This document shows, piece after piece, positions 1 through 9,044 of a stretch of DNA of 18,464 bases. The first letter of the stretch is position 1; every line of letters begins with the position of its first letter. A program made the position numbers and the translations under genes. This DNA comes from SIG480 sp045595365 (GTDB taxonomy: Bacteria > Bacillota > Clostridia > Oscillospirales > JAAYXM01), in assembly GCA_045595365.1 (NCBI GenBank), contig JAZOAI010000032.1, positions 1 through 18,464 on the forward strand. The letters are read 5' to 3'. The notes below the pieces were generated by a model, which was not told the origin of the DNA, ran no database searches, and saw only the letters and a program-made list of their open reading frames with translations.

Positions 1-3000
1 AAAGCTTGCGCCTCTCGGGAGTCTTATCGCGGAGTATGTAACCTCGCCAAGCTTGCTCGTAGCTTCAACCGTCTGCTTCATCATACTTCCGACTGTCGTT
101 GTAACTGCTCCTTCTATCGGTACAAACTCAGGCTTTTCGTCATGTACATAGTTCATCGGGATTCGGAGGTTATCACCGACATCAATGTTGTAGCTATATC
201 CCTTTGATGAGTCATAAGCATCTGCATATCCCAGAATAAGAGTTATATCTCCTATGTAAAGCCTTACGCCGCCGTCAATCGGCTCTGCACGGGATATTCC
301 GCCATATGCACCGTTGTCAAGACGCGAGTTGTCAACATAGATATACTTTCCTACAAATGCTTCTAAATCCTCAACCGGCTCGTTGAGAGCTACATCAATG
401 TAGTTTTCTGCTGAATTTGCGCGCTGGAAGCCGATTACCTTTCCGGTGTAGCTTGCAATCGCATCTATCTTATCCGCAATTGTTGTTCCATCCTGCAGGT
501 ATTTGTAAATAACCTGCCCGTCTTTTACAGAGATGACTCCAACGAAGCCACAGAATTCAAAGCTTGTCGTACCGTCTGCAAGCGGTTCTGCAAGCTCTAC
601 GTTGTACTTGACCGTATTATCCTTTGCGTAGACGATGTAGTCCTCGCGGAGGCTTTCGCTTCCGGCGCTTGCAACATTAAGCTTAACGCGGACTGCTTTT
701 GCCTCGTCCATCGCAAACTCTGCGCCGTCTGCGCGGGTAATCGTGACGGGTGCAACCTCTTTGATGTACGGAGTTCCGTCATACGGTTCAACAACTGATG
801 TGAATAGGGATTCAAGCTTTTCGTTCTCGCCTATTCCGTCAGCTTCGCCTGTGTGGCGTGCGAAGAGATATCTTACGTCCGTAGGCGCTCCCTTTACCTG
901 CGGAGGAATGCCCGATGTTGTTGTAATCTCGTCAAGCTTAAAGCTGTTTACCATAGTCAGCTTCAAACCGAGGTCATTATTTGCAGGAGAAAGGACTTTT
1001 CTGAAATCTTCAATGTCCCAATCCACACTGAACGTGTCAATGCTTCCCGGATCAACTGCTGTATCGACGTTTCCGAACCAGCTGTAGGTTCCAAGCCCGT
1101 CGCTCAGCTTTTTGAGCTTATCTCTCTGCTCCTGAGTAAGATAGAGATCAATATCGAGGGGGCGGCCTGACTGCAGTGACAATTGGCTGAGTTCACTCGT
1201 GGTCGCCATTGAATTGATCGAGCTTGCGCCCCAGTCCTTGTCAATGCCCTGGTATGAGCCGATGTAGTTGCCATTCTCATCAACCTGCTTTTCTACCTCG
1301 ACGTTATCACTGAGGGTTGCGTTTCTTCCCAATGCGTGGAACGAATAGTTATGGTCCTCTCCACCTGATACGTGGAAGAAGTCTACACCGTATGAAATAT
1401 CATCGTTTACATCGACCATAACAAGTGTTCTGCGGTAATCCTCAACTCCGAGATTCTCATAAGTGCTCGGCATTTCCGCATCCATAACCTGGACTCTGTC
1501 AGTTGCATCAAAATGAAGCGGATCGCCTGTGTTAGACGGTATGTGCTGATCAAGGTTGTTTACGACAACTGTGTTATGCGCAACTGTCGCCTCATTCATC
1601 TCAAATCTGTGAGGATCTGTGGCCGTCTTGTTTCTCGGGTTTCCGAAATCCGCGCTCATATCAAGACCATATGCATGGAAATTGAGAGCGAGGCGGTCAA
1701 AGTGAGAATGAGATTCAGCCCAACCGTAAAACATCGAGAAATCGCGTTGGGTGTTTACGTTATTTGCCCTATCGGCTGAATTGTACCAATTACCGTCGCG
1801 GAGGATTGCGAGACCATAGCCCGTGAGGTCGCGGCTCGGAAGCTTTATCTCAACGCTTTCCTTTACTACTTCCTGCATCTCTCTTTTTATAGCTTCAGGA
1901 TCTGCATCGAAAATGCTTCCGTGTACAGTGTTTATATTCCCGTAGCGGATGCGGTAGTAGGTTTTAAGAATGAGTTCTCTTTTTTCAGGGTCATCCTTAT
2001 AAATATCATACGCCGCAATAATTGCTTCCTCAAGCATATGGATTTGGTGAGCACCCATATTGGAGCTGTCGCCGACCTTCGGCATGTCATTAGATACCAT
2101 AATGATATCCATCATGGCAGTGAGCATTCTTCTGAAACGCTCGTCTTCCGTGATGTTGTAGGTTCCGGCTTTGTCGTAGCCCGCAAGGAGATTTGCTATC
2201 TCAAGAATGCCTGAGCCCCAGCCATAGTTGTAGCCCGGAGCTGCTTCGCGCGCATGGCCGTCACGGAAAATGCTGTTTACCATCTGCGGAAGAACGTTTC
2301 CGCCCGTGACCTTGAAAATGTTTTCTCTTGAACCTGCTTTTAAGATGTAATCGAGCCATTCGCCGGTTTCGGGGAACGTGTCAAGAACGATCGCAGCCAA
2401 AGCATGCGACTTCTGATGTACACCGAAGTTTGCATATACTCTGCCGTCGCGGTTTGCAGCATTAAGCTCACGAAGATAGTTGTTCTCAATGTTCGCCCTT
2501 ATCTCAAGCGCGCTTCGCTTCTTATTTGCAAGGTTTAACTCCTCTGCCTTATTTGAGAGGTATTCTATAACCGATTCATCCTCAAACGCAGGCCAGAGAG
2601 CATCGTATGCAGCAGCATAGTATCCAGGCTGTACGCTGTCGTGGAGCCTTCCGAGAATCTTTCCGCGGCTTCCACCGTTTCCGTAACCCGGTCTTCCGTT
2701 CGGGTCGCGGCCGCCCATATTACCGTCGGAGACGGAAAATGCTCTTGATGATTCCGTTATATCCATATCCGGATATACGTCTGCAATGCGGTCCATAAGA
2801 ATTGCGCCGACTTTGCCGTACTTCATATCACCCGTGAACAGATACGCCATTGAAAGGTTCTCAAGCGCCTTTGTTATCGCGCCTGTATAATCTCCGGCTT
2901 CCCAGATTGCATAGCAGTTGTAATATGCGATAAACGGCTTGAATCGCGGGAGAACCTTAGTCTCTCCGTTTGCATCGGTATATTCCTCTTCAAACCTGTA

Positions 3001-6000
3001 GCCCCAGCCGTCATCAACACCCCAGCGCTCTGTCCTGTCCTTTTCTCCGAAAACGCCCTTGAATGACGAACCATTTTCTTTTCCTACTTCCGGATAGAGG
3101 TCGTTTGTAAGGTAACCGCCCGGGATTCCGTAGCCATAGTACTGATACCAGGTTTCTGAGTATTCCTCGCCCGGCTCGGCAACTCCCGGATATGTTGCCT
3201 CGATAACATCAAGGAACATCTCACGGTGGCGCTCGAGGCCGCGCATACGGTCAAACTCGCCGTGTTCATTGAGGGCAAGCTTATAGAACTTGCTGAAATC
3301 GTTTGACGGGAAGTTACGGGAACACTCAGGGCACTGAATCTTCCACGGATTCTTGAATGCATCTAATCTATACGGGAAGATGCCGTAGTCCGTGTAAAGA
3401 TATGTGTCACAATACGGGCAAGTGAAGCTTGTGTCGTCATCATATCTTGCAGAAAGCCTCGTTGCTCGCGGGAGGCCCTGAGTTGTTACGAGGTTATAAA
3501 TATAATCCTCGCCGCTTGCAAGAACAGCATCTGCTACAGTGATATATTTGCGAACTTCGGTTTTTGCCCAGGTGTATTTTTCCATGTTGTCGAGAGCATT
3601 TTTCATTTTCTCGTCAGTATAGTAGCTGCGGCGGGTTTTTCCCGTTCCGACAACAATCTCATAAATACGCTCGGCTGATTCTCCGTTGTAGGTTACGGTG
3701 ACCTTGATCTGAGCTATTCCGTTTGCAACACCCGTTACAAGCCCATCAGGCGTGACTGTTGCAACTTCGGGAGTTAAGCTTTCAAATGTCAGCTCTGAAT
3801 TGTCGATAAATTCGGGAATAACGATTTCCCACTTTACAGCTTCTGCTTTCTCAATCCGGCGTGACTCGCCAACAGGGAGAGGCACGCTTGAGAAGTAGTT
3901 TTCATCAAGAACCGGAACGGGAGTTCCGTTCATTGAAATAGCCTGAAGGCCGAAGTATGAGCTTCCTGCACTCTTTCCTGTCATTTTTATGACGAAGAGA
4001 TAATCGCCCGGCTCGTCAACATATGCATCTCCGATATACGCAGTTCTCGGAGCAGCTTCACTTGAAATTGAAGGTACGTTCGGGTCGTTTCCTTCAATTC
4101 TGCCTACAATGTATTCATCTGTGAGATAATCAGAGACGCGCTCGTCATCCGTCGGAACCGGGATAAAGTATGCATCGGCATACGGAGAAGCTGCATACGC
4201 AACAAAGTCAACTATCGATCTGTATTTTCCCGGAGCGTCAAAATGCATTTTTATTGCGCCCCACTCATCCTGGCCAATCTGCATACGCAGATATTGGCCT
4301 GCTGTGACCGTAATCTGGTAGTTTGACTGATTTGAGTTGTCGCCATACCAGCTCCATACGCCGTCAGTATATCTCTCTGTTATACCGTCGCCTGCTTCAA
4401 AGCCTGCGATGTCGTTGGCAGCGCGGCCGATAACGTCGTAATACGATGGATCTCGCCAGTAGGTCGAGTTTACCCATTCACTGCTCTTATTTATGAGGTT
4501 TGCTTTCAGCCTTGCACCTGAGTTTTCAGAGTTAACAACTCTGACGCTTCCCTTCGCATCGACCGAAACACCGTCAACAATAAGAACTGCGGAAAGGTTT
4601 GCACGGCCTATCTTCTCTCCGGCGGTTATGGTTGTCCCCTCAACGGTTACAATATCTTCGTCGTCGGAAGTAATGATGCCGTCTTTGATTTCATAATCCG
4701 TTACCGGGTTTCCGAGAACATCCGCGAAAGAAACCTCGCAAATCTCTCCCTGCGACATTCTTGCGGATGACGGAAGAATCTGATATGTTCCGAATGCACT
4801 CTTGCGGGTAAAGCGCATCCAACACGGATATATCGTCAGATTTCTGCTCGTTGTTACTCCTCCGAATTCGGCGGTAAATACAACTATATGCTCGCCCTTG
4901 GTGAGTGTGACTTCCTTCGCGGGAGCGTTCACATAAGCAGTCACGCCGGCGGGGTTGTTATAGTTTAAGTCTTCAAAAACCCTGTTGCTGTCGGAGATTG
5001 TTCTTTCAATATCTCCGGCCTTTGTATCTCCCGGGAGAATATATATATCGCCTATATCGCCTACACTATTGTGGAGCAGACGCCGATACTCGACGAAGTA
5101 TGTGTCTGTTGCCGGGATTTTGATTTTGAGAGCAACATATGAAAGAGAAGCTTCTTTCGGAATATACAACTGGCATGAGCTGTCTTTTACATAGCTGTTT
5201 GACCCGGGAGTGAATGAGAATGCCTCAAATTTGTTTCCGGTGTCGCCGTATGTTGCGTCAAGAAGGTTGGCATTACCCGGAAGCCCGCTACTTGTGGTGA
5301 AATTGAAGTCAAAAACACTGTTAAAGCTTTCGGTTGTTTCTTTTCCGTCAAGAATGAGCTCTTTTATCGCAAGCTTTTTGCCGTAAGAGCTGGTCTTTGT
5401 TTTAAACACGAGAATGCAGCCGTTTTCTCCGCGGGCGGTAAGCTCAAATTCTGCAGCACCGTTAAAATCGGAAAGTTTTACGGTTTCCTTGTCGTTGCAG
5501 TTAATAGTAGTCGCGAGGGGAGCTGTTTTGAGTTCTTCTTCGATATACTCGCGTCGCTCCTCCTGTGTTTCAAGCTCTTCCTCAGGAGCCTGAATAACAA
5601 ACATATCAGCCGAGGCATAGCCGCTTAAGACCTTATAGCTTAAGAATGCATCGTACTTCCCTTCTTTTGAAACAGGAAGCATTATTGCAGTCCATTCGCC
5701 GCGGGTCATTGTTGTAAGCTGCATATGGCTGTCTGCGACCTGGAAGAAGGTTCTGTTTTCCTTTACATCCTCCGGAATGTATTCCGCAGCTTGGCTGTAA
5801 GCATATGCACTCCAGCCGCTTTCGTTGTTCTCAGCCGGGAAAACCTCTTCAGGAGTCATCCCCGCAGGGATTGTCTGCTTCTCTCCTGCTTCGAGCGTTT
5901 TGTTCTCGCTGAAATCAAATTTCAGATATTCTCCCGAATACGGAAGCGGAGGCTCTCCTATATCCGTGAGAACAAGCTTTCCGGGATACATATACCTTTT

Positions 6001-7440
6001 ATATCCTGACTCTGCGCCCTCTATATCGTTCTCCTTGCTCAATCTCAGGAGGAGAATATGCTCGCCGCCGGCAAGCTCCGAAATGGTTACTTGCCCTGTT
6101 GAACGGACCACATTCTTACCGCCGAGGACGCCCTTTCTGGCATCACTCCACGGCTCAATGTCCTTTGCAACTGTGACAACATTCTCACCCGCGAGAATAG
6201 CATCCATATCTCCCGTGAGGTCTGTTTCCTTCGGAAGAATATATACGTCGTAATATCCGCCGCGGGATTGTCCTGCACTTCCACCTGTATTGTAGGTGAA
6301 AAATTCGGCAGAATAGTTCTTTGCCTCTGTCTCAGGAACATTGATTTTGAACGCAAGCCAATCGCCAACCTGAGTTGTCGGGATTTCAAATCTGCTATCA
6401 AGGAGAACGCCCTTACCAACCTTGTCGTTTGACGCCGCCTTGAAGACATAGCGGTTGTTTGTAAAGCGGTAGTCATCAATCGTCTTTGCGTAAATTGATT
6501 TGATGGTTCCGCTTGTAATCGGGTATATGCCGTTCTCCCAGCACTGCGCAATCGCGGCTGTGTGGTCGGCATTCGGGTCAACCCCGTCCTGTTCGGCGTA
6601 GGGGCTGTAAAAGCGCTGTGTTACGAACGCCGGATTATTCTTATAAGCGTTGACATACTTATCTGCAAACTGGTTGAAGAGGTATGTATGAACTCCGCCT
6701 TCTGCCACCTCCGGAATCGGGAAGGATTCAGGCTTTGGCTCAGGATCCGGCTCCGGCTCGGGGTCCGGCTCAGGTTCAGGCTCCGGCTCGGGGTCCGGCT
6801 CGGGCTCCGGCTCGGGCTCCGGAGTCGCAGTTGTAGAGATTGTAAGCTGTTCAAAATAGTACGTGCTCCAATCGCTCTGGCATGCTCTGATTACTAATGT
6901 ATATTCGCCCATGTTGAGCGGAACGCTATTTACTGTTACTGATTCGCTTGCTTCAAAGGATTTTCCCATAGCGAGCTCGACTGCGCCCTCAACCTGATGC
7001 GCCGTGGCAATCGTGCTGCTGTCAAGCGTGGTGCCTCCCGGAACGAGGAAATAGTCTGCTTTGGAGGCCTTGCCGCGGGAACCGTTTTTGGCTGTAATAT
7101 AATATGTGCCGTCTGCCGGGACTTTGATGTCGTATGCCATATAGGCATTTTCTCCGTTTAAGTACATAAACATTCCGTTTGCTACGATTCCGTTCTCTGC
7201 TCTGAGACCGTTGGCGCTGTTGAACTTCCAGGAATCAAGCGTGTTTGCATAGCCGATGCCCTCAGGCCTTACGTAACCTGACATAACAGTGCCATCGGCA
7301 TTGTACATATGGCCTGTGTTAAAGTAATACTCAGCGCGGGGCGCCGCCTCTTCCTCCGCCAATACGCTTGCAAAAAGCGTAGTCGGAAGCATTGCGATTA
7401 TCATACACAATGCGAGAATTAAAGATATGCTTCTTTTCAT
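1..7440 (-). CDS. Giant secreted heparinase II/III-like polysaccharide lyase (3' end outside window)
   Basis: An open frame of 2480 codons runs from ATG at 7440 off the left edge, so the C-terminus is unseen. GGAGG at 7447-7451 lies six bases before the ATG. Residues 1-27 form a signal peptide (MKRS, hydrophobic core, then ASVLAEEE). Five diverged beta-sandwich-like modules follow (about 30-200, 240-490, 500-700, 705-880, 990-1170). A Pro-Glu/Asp linker lies at 207-238, an Ig-like stretch at about 900-985 and a Big_2-like domain at about 1180-1270. The probable alpha/alpha-toroid region (about 1290-1850) holds a CPYC/CPEC cysteine quartet (C1341, C1344, C1370, C1373), N1671/H1675 and a DGHxxE segment with Y1737. 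The heparinase II/III signature HSHFD (1911-1915) and HNTVVV (1955-1960) follow. By family it should cleave uronic-acid polysaccharides outside the cell by beta-elimination; the substrate is unknown. The adjacent AraC gene is a plausible regulator. Confidence 0.85.
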   Translation of the reverse strand, partial: MKRSISLILALCMIIAMLPTTLFASVLAEEEAAPRAEYYFNTGHMYNADGTVMSGYVRPEGIGYANTLDSWKFNSANGLRAENGIVANGMFMYLNGENAYMAYDIKVPADGTYYITAKNGSRGKASKADYFLVPGGTTLDSSTIATAHQVEGAVELAMGKSFEASESVTVNSVPLNMGEYTLVIRACQSDWSTYYFEQLTISTTATPEPEPEPEPDPEPEPEPEPDPEPEPDPEPKPESFPIPEVAEGGVHTYLFNQFADKYVNAYKNNPAFVTQRFYSPYAEQDGVDPNADHTAAIAQCWENGIYPITSGTIKSIYAKTIDDYRFTNNRYVFKAASNDKVGKGVLLDSRFEIPTTQVGDWLAFKINVPETEAKNYSAEFFTYNTGGSAGQSRGGYYDVYILPKETDLTGDMDAILAGENVVTVAKDIEPWSDARKGVLGGKNVVRSTGQVTISELAGGEHILLLRLSKENDIEGAESGYKRYMYPGKLVLTDIGEPPLPYSGEYLKFDFSENKTLEAGEKQTIPAGMTPEEVFPAENNESGWSAYAYSQAAEYIPEDVKENRTFFQVADSHMQLTTMTRGEWTAIMLPVSKEGKYDAFLSYKVLSGYASADMFVIQAPEEELETQEERREYIEEELKTAPLATTINCNDKETVKLSDFNGAAEFELTARGENGCILVFKTKTSSYGKKLAIKELILDGKETTESFNSVFDFNFTTSSGLPGNANLLDATYGDTGNKFEAFSFTPGSNSYVKDSSCQLYIPKEASLSYVALKIKIPATDTYFVEYRRLLHNSVGDIGDIYILPGDTKAGDIERTISDSNRVFEDLNYNNPAGVTAYVNAPAKEVTLTKGEHIVVFTAEFGGVTTSRNLTIYPCWMRFTRKSAFGTYQILPSSARMSQGEICEVSFADVLGNPVTDYEIKDGIITSDDEDIVTVEGTTITAGEKIGRANLSAVLIVDGVSVDAKGSVRVVNSENSGARLKANLINKSSEWVNSTYWRDPSYYDVIGRAANDIAGFEAGDGITERYTDGVWSWYGDNSNQSNYQITVTAGQYLRMQIGQDEWGAIKMHFDAPGKYRSIVDFVAYAASPYADAYFIPVPTDDERVSDYLTDEYIVGRIEGNDPNVPSISSEAAPRTAYIGDAYVDEPGDYLFVIKMTGKSAGSSYFGLQAISMNGTPVPVLDENYFSSVPLPVGESRRIEKAEAVKWEIVIPEFIDNSELTFESLTPEVATVTPDGLVTGVANGIAQIKVTVTYNGESAERIYEIVVGTGKTRRSYYTDEKMKNALDNMEKYTWAKTEVRKYITVADAVLASGEDYIYNLVTTQGLPRATRLSARYDDDTSFTCPYCDTYLYTDYGIFPYRLDAFKNPWKIQCPECSRNFPSNDFSKFYKLALNEHGEFDRMRGLERHREMFLDVIEATYPGVAEPGEEYSETWYQYYGYGIPGGYLTNDLYPEVGKENGSSFKGVFGEKDRTERWGVDDGWGYRFEEEYTDANGETKVLPRFKPFIAYYNCYAIWEAGDYTGAITKALENLSMAYLFTGDMKYGKVGAILMDRIADVYPDMDITESSRAFSVSDGNMGGRDPNGRPGYGNGGSRGKILGRLHDSVQPGYYAAAYDALWPAFEDESVIEYLSNKAEELNLANKKRSALEIRANIENNYLRELNAANRDGRVYANFGVHQKSHALAAIVLDTFPETGEWLDYILKAGSRENIFKVTGGNVLPQMVNSIFRDGHAREAAPGYNYGWGSGILEIANLLAGYDKAGTYNITEDERFRRMLTAMMDIIMVSNDMPKVGDSSNMGAHQIHMLEEAIIAAYDIYKDDPEKRELILKTYYRIRYGNINTVHGSIFDADPEAIKREMQEVVKESVEIKLPSRDLTGYGLAILRDGNWYNSADRANNVNTQRDFSMFYGWAESHSHFDRLALNFHAYGLDMSADFGNPRNKTATDPHRFEMNEATVAHNTVVVNNLDQHIPSNTGDPLHFDATDRVQVMDAEMPSTYENLGVEDYRRTLVMVDVNDDISYGVDFFHVSGGEDHNYSFHALGRNATLSDNVEVEKQVDENGNYIGSYQGIDKDWGASSINSMATTSELSQLSLQSGRPLDIDLYLTQEQRDKLKKLSDGLGTYSWFGNVDTAVDPGSIDTFSVDWDIEDFRKVLSPANNDLGLKLTMVNSFKLDEITTTSGIPPQVKGAPTDVRYLFARHTGEADGIGENEKLESLFTSVVEPYDGTPYIKEVAPVTITRADGAEFAMDEAKAVRVKLNVASAGSESLREDYIVYAKDNTVKYNVELAEPLADGTTSFEFCGFVGVISVKDGQVIYKYLQDGTTIADKIDAIASYTGKVIGFQRANSAENYIDVALNEPVEDLEAFVGKYIYVDNSRLDNGAYGGISRAEPIDGGVRLYIGDITLILGYADAYDSSKGYSYNIDVGDNLRIPMNYVHDEKPEFVPIEGAVTTTVGSMMKQTVEATSKLGEVTYSAIRLPRGASF

Positions 7441-7461
7441 AGTTTACCTCCGTAAAAAAAC

Positions 7462-7471
7462 TAAACGTTTA
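7462..7471. promoter_or_regulatory. LacI/GalR-type operator-like palindrome upstream of the lyase gene
   Basis: TAAACGTTTA is a perfect 10-base palindrome centred on CG, just upstream of the lyase ribosome binding site. The AAACGTTT core is typical of LacI/GalR-family operators, CcpA cre sites included. Its position in the 5' leader suits a roadblock repressor or a site near the transcription start. I could not place a convincing -35/-10 pair for the lyase in 7441-7580, so the role is inferred from the motif alone. Confidence 0.4.
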
Positions 7472-7580
7472 ACCTTCAGTGGCATAGGTGAGGAAAGAGC
7501 CTTCCTTCTATACCGTTCTTTTGAGCCACCCTTTGGCCTTCAAGATGAAATTTATTGTGCTGCTTGAAAATCTATATAAA

Positions 7581-7611
7581 AACGAAAAAGCGGATTTTCC
7601 GATTTTTCGTT
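7581..7611 (-). terminator. Intrinsic terminator after the AraC gene
   Basis: An imperfect hairpin with 14-base arms (one mismatch; arms 7581-7594 and 7598-7611) and a three-base loop begins 11 bases beyond the regulator's stop codon. On the minus strand it is followed by a short U-rich run. It probably separates the regulator transcript from the lyase transcript, implying the lyase has its own promoter in 7441-7580. Confidence 0.6.
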
Positions 7612-7621
7612 TTGTTTGAGA

Positions 7622-8464
7622 TTATATGTTTTCTTCTTTTATTTTCTTTCTGTATTCATTCGGGCTCATTTTATACTGCGCCTGAAACGCCCTGTAAAAA
7701 TAGGATTTGGATTCATACCCTACCTGCAGACTGATTTCGTTCACTGTTTTGTCTGTTGTACGAAGAAGCCATGCGGCTCTGTCCATCCGGCCTGCTATGA
7801 GCTTCTGGTTAAAGGTGAGGCCGTAAGCTTTTTTCATAATTCGGTTCAACTGGCGTATTGAAACATAAAGCTCATCTGCAAGCATTTGGTTTGTGATATT
7901 TTTAAACGAATGCTCATCGAAGAAATTATCTATTATCCTGACTCTGTAATCTTCTAAGCTTTCATCTTTCTTCTTCTTTTTCTTCGGGCCGCCTACTCCT
8001 ATGTCGCGAAGGAGGTGAATCAGGAGAATCGTCAGAACGGATAAAATTTCTTCAGAATAGAATTCTGCGTTGCTATCGCCACGGAAAGTTTTTTTGCACA
8101 GGTTCAGAAGGTCATCATCAATCTCAAACGAATACACTCCGAAATTTATTCTGTCCGTAATTTCCTGCGCCTTTTCCTGATCAAATTTAAAACTGAGAGA
8201 AACGCGAGCCAGGTCATCAGATGCGCCCTGCGTCATATGGTATATCCCCGGCGGAATTAAAAAAGCAGTTCCATTTTCAACATTAATCTCTTTGTTTTCA
8301 ACATTGATGGTGTAGCTGCCCCTAAGGATGACATACAGCTCATAATACGAGTGGCAGTGCCGCTCCATATATATTTGTTCTTTGCTGTCAATGTTGACTT
8401 GTTTCAGCTTAAGCAAATCAAGAGCTTCTGTAAATAAAACCTCAGGAGAATCGAGAAAAATCAT
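7622..8464 (-). CDS. AraC-family transcriptional regulator with cupin-type sensor domain
   Basis: This 280-residue protein is the normal length for an AraC regulator. The N-terminal half is a cupin-like ligand domain with HCHSYYELYVILRGS at about 36-50 and PPGIYHM at about 71-77. The C-terminal half is a double helix-turn-helix (about 190-275), ending in the family signature around GYESKSYFYRAFQ and SPNEYRK. A six-lysine run (161-166) sits in the linker. The start is ATG at 8464, with a GGGGGAG ribosome binding site five bases upstream. Such proteins usually bind a sugar or oligosaccharide and activate a nearby catabolic gene; the lyase directly downstream on the same strand is the obvious candidate target, which is inference. 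A promoter and a terminator flank the gene, so it appears monocistronic. Confidence 0.9.
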   Translation of the reverse strand: MIFLDSPEVLFTEALDLLKLKQVNIDSKEQIYMERHCHSYYELYVILRGSYTINVENKEINVENGTAFLIPPGIYHMTQGASDDLARVSLSFKFDQEKAQEITDRINFGVYSFEIDDDLLNLCKKTFRGDSNAEFYSEEILSVLTILLIHLLRDIGVGGPKKKKKKDESLEDYRVRIIDNFFDEHSFKNITNQMLADELYVSIRQLNRIMKKAYGLTFNQKLIAGRMDRAAWLLRTTDKTVNEISLQVGYESKSYFYRAFQAQYKMSPNEYRKKIKEENI

Positions 8465-8565
8465 TCATACTCCCCCTTCCATCCCACATTGAAATATTCA
8501 AAAAATCAGACAGAAAAAACACGCGTTTCTGCCGGTTTTTCTTTGAATATAATATTTATGTAATA

Positions 8566-8594
8566 ATTATAAAATTTTTTTAATCTAAATACAA
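8566..8594 (-). promoter_or_regulatory. SigA-type promoter of the AraC gene
   Basis: On the minus strand, TTGTAT (8594-8589) and a perfect TATAAT (8571-8566) are separated by exactly 17 bases. The expected start site leaves a leader of roughly 95 bases before the ATG at 8464. A LacI-operator-like imperfect palindrome, AAACACGCGTTT (8517-8528), lies inside that leader. Confidence 0.75.
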
Positions 8595-8609
8595 TACTTT
8601 GCCGCGACT

Positions 8610-8623
8610 ATTTCATTTGAAAT
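8610..8623. promoter_or_regulatory. Palindrome upstream of the AraC promoter
   Basis: ATTTCA-TT-TGAAAT is a perfect inverted repeat lying 15 bases upstream of the -35 hexamer. That is a usual place for an activator or autoregulatory site. Nothing identifies the protein that would bind it. The rest of the gap 8465-8767 holds the promoter and the terminator at 8724-8758; I see no gene in it. Confidence 0.3.
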
Positions 8624-8723
8624 TTTGTCCATTTAAGACACACATATCCCACATTTCCCAAAATTACGCCCACCGTTTTGTCACTTTAGGATATTCCATC
8701 GTCAGAAAATCTCAGTAAAAAAA

Positions 8724-8758
8724 GCCCTTCGATATGTCTTTTTCAAACACCGAAGGGC
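8724..8758 (-). terminator. Intrinsic terminator after the BFD-like gene
   Basis: On the minus strand an 8-base perfect stem (GCCCTTCG paired with CGAAGGGC) closes a 19-base loop and is followed directly by seven U residues. It starts 9 bases after the stop codon of the BFD-like gene. Confidence 0.75.
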
Positions 8759-8767
8759 AAGGCTATA

Positions 8768-8974
8768 TTAATGACTCATTATTTCTGAAATTGCATCTAA
8801 AATCTTCTGATGACAACCGCCGCACCCGGTTGTGCAGGAGGTGATTTTCTGAACCTCTTCAAAGGTTTTTTCAACATCGGAAAACTTCTCGCAGTTGTGA
8901 AGTGCGTCTTCCACGTCAAAATATGTAACCTGCTTGCAGTTGCATATAGTATAGTTTGTTTTGTCAGTTCTCAT
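8768..8974 (-). CDS. BFD-like [2Fe-2S]-binding protein
   Basis: This is a 68-residue soluble protein. It has the C-x-C (C11, C13) and C-x2-C (C51, C54) pattern of the bacterioferritin-associated ferredoxin-like [2Fe-2S] fold, with the helical DVEDAL segment between them. Two further cysteines (C28, C47) give C47-x3-C51-x2-C54. The start is ATG at 8974: an AAAGGA site precedes it, and the promoter at 9004-9032 would initiate near 8997, downstream of an in-frame ATG at 9013 that would add 13 residues. Family members pass electrons or help mobilise iron, or form the [2Fe-2S] domain of larger oxidoreductases. Here it stands alone with its own promoter and terminator, so its partner cannot be named. 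Confidence 0.75.
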   Translation of the reverse strand: MRTDKTNYTICNCKQVTYFDVEDALHNCEKFSDVEKTFEEVQKITSCTTGCGGCHQKILDAISEIMSH

Positions 8975-9003
8975 AGTTATAAATCCTTTCTTCCTTTTTC
9001 TTA

Positions 9004-9032
9004 ATTTTATCAAATTTTTTGTAGAATTTCAA
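9004..9032 (-). promoter_or_regulatory. SigA-type promoter of the BFD-like gene
   Basis: On the minus strand, TTGAAA (9032-9027) and TAAAAT (9009-9004) are spaced by 17 bases. The predicted start near 8997 gives a leader of about 20 bases, which includes the AAAGGA ribosome binding site. The -35 lies 12 bases from the left leader of the first hairpin-array element. Confidence 0.7.
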
Positions 9033-9044
9033 TAGTGAAATCCA

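Noticed and set aside
6562..6897. Arg-Leu repeat proteins on either strand
   Set aside because: These are other-frame readings of the Pro-Glu linker DNA in the lyase gene.
7441..7580. Promoter for the lyase gene
   Set aside because: TATAGA occurs on the minus strand, but no -35 hexamer lies at a sensible distance, so I do not call one.
8975..9013. Upstream ATG at 9013 for the BFD-like protein
   Set aside because: It lies upstream of the predicted transcription start, and the ATG at 8974 has the better ribosome binding site.
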